The notes beneath the pieces were generated by a model. The model did no database searches, had not been told where the DNA came from, and saw only the letters and a list, made by a program, of their open reading frames with translations. Shown one piece after another: positions 5,769-6,055 of a DNA stretch of 6,055 bases. Positions within the stretch are counted from its first letter, which is position 1, and every line of letters starts with the position of its first letter. This stretch comes from an uncultured Clostridia bacterium (GTDB lineage: Bacteria; Bacillota; Clostridia; TANB77; CAG-508). Where the stretch lies: NCBI GenBank assembly GCA_934183045.1, contig CAKPRW010000079.1:1-6055 (forward strand), given 5' to 3'. Position numbers and translations under genes: made by a program.

Positions 5769-6055
5769 TTAAAAATTAAAAATTTTAGGCACAAATATTA
5801 TTAGTCCAATACATGCTGAACCTATTGCTAATACTAGTACAGCACCTGCTGAAACATCTTTTGCTATTTTAGCTTTTTCGTTTTTTTCAAGTGTAATCAT
5901 ATCAACAATTGTTTCAATTGAAGTATTGAACAATTCTCCAGCTATAACCATCGCAAAAAGTATTATACAAATCATCCATTCCGTCTTGTCAATTTTAAAA
6001 ATAATACCAAATATTATAACTATTATCATAATTAATATGTGTATCAACATATTTC
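5769..6055 (-). CDS. dgkA: DgkA-family lipid kinase (undecaprenol/diacylglycerol kinase), 5' end off the window
   Basis: A small integral-membrane lipid kinase; in Gram-positive bacteria this family mainly phosphorylates undecaprenol to feed the cell-wall carrier lipid pool. The family signature is clear: GELFNTSIETIVD (Glu39 and Asn42 counted from the Met at 6050) and AKDVSAGAVLVLAIG. Three hydrophobic membrane segments are visible, at about 2-19, 25-38 and 66-88. The reading frame continues through the right edge, and the Met at 6050 is preceded by an in-frame Asn, as in the family's internal N-M-x-I-H stretch, so that Met is probably internal and the cytoplasmic N-terminal helix lies outside the window. 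It ends shortly before the iscR promoter and has no evident link to Fe-S metabolism. Undecaprenol versus diacylglycerol specificity is inferred from lineage. Confidence 0.9.
   Translation of the reverse strand, partial: NMLIHILIMIIVIIFGIIFKIDKTEWMICIILFAMVIAGELFNTSIETIVDMITLEKNEKAKIAKDVSAGAVLVLAIGSACIGLIIFVPKIFNF

Noticed and set aside
5766..5790. Inverted repeat GCCT...AGGC at the end of dgkA as a terminator
   Set aside because: The stem is almost all A-T with a mismatch or bulge, overlaps the last codons, and has no U-tract on either strand. Possible, but not supportable.
1..6055. A novel defence, mobile or CRISPR-type system
   Set aside because: All genes except the HAD protein are standard Fe-S assembly, regulator or lipid kinase families. 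No repeats, transposase, integrase or attachment-like sites were seen.

Overview
The window is an iron-sulfur cluster assembly locus from a very AT-rich bacterium. All recognisable genes lie on the minus strand, so transcription runs from high to low coordinates. The low GC, the A-rich Shine-Dalgarno leaders, the sufC-sufB-sufD-sufS order without sufA or sufE, and an Rrf2/IscR regulator directly upstream all point to a low-GC Firmicute, most likely a clostridial or related anaerobic lineage. Trp is encoded by TGG in the places I checked, so nothing suggests a Mycoplasma-type genetic code. No genus can be named from the sequence alone.

Layout in transcription order. A 3' fragment of a DgkA-family lipid kinase enters from the right edge (6055-5769). 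A consensus promoter (5756-5728) then drives iscR (5634-5239), whose product carries three Cys at exactly the E. coli IscR spacing. A short hairpin with a U-rich tail (5198-5172) follows iscR. Next is a second consensus promoter (5159-5131) overlapped by a perfect 10-bp inverted repeat, which is the best operator candidate in the window. That promoter starts an apparent operon: sufC (ATPase), sufB (scaffold), a HAD-fold nucleotidase-like gene, sufD (scaffold partner) and sufS (cysteine desulfurase). Each gene has its own Shine-Dalgarno sequence, gaps are 16-65 bp, and no internal terminators are visible. sufU is the expected next gene beyond the left edge, but this is not seen.

How they work together (family knowledge): SufS takes sulfur from cysteine as an enzyme-bound persulfide. 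The SufB-SufC-SufD complex receives it and builds a cluster using ATP hydrolysis by SufC. IscR senses cluster status and is the natural candidate to bind the sufC operator.

The most notable observations are: (1) sufS is frameshifted by one base at about 123-124, immediately before its catalytic-Cys motif, although the downstream frame is still fully conserved; (2) a HAD nucleotidase-like gene sits inside the suf operon between sufB and sufD; (3) an inverted repeat is tightly integrated with the sufC promoter. I found no CRISPR array, mobile element, tRNA or rRNA, and nothing that amounts to an undescribed defence or mobile system. No gene-free stretch exceeds 300 bp; the longest is the 165-bp iscR-sufC spacer, described below.
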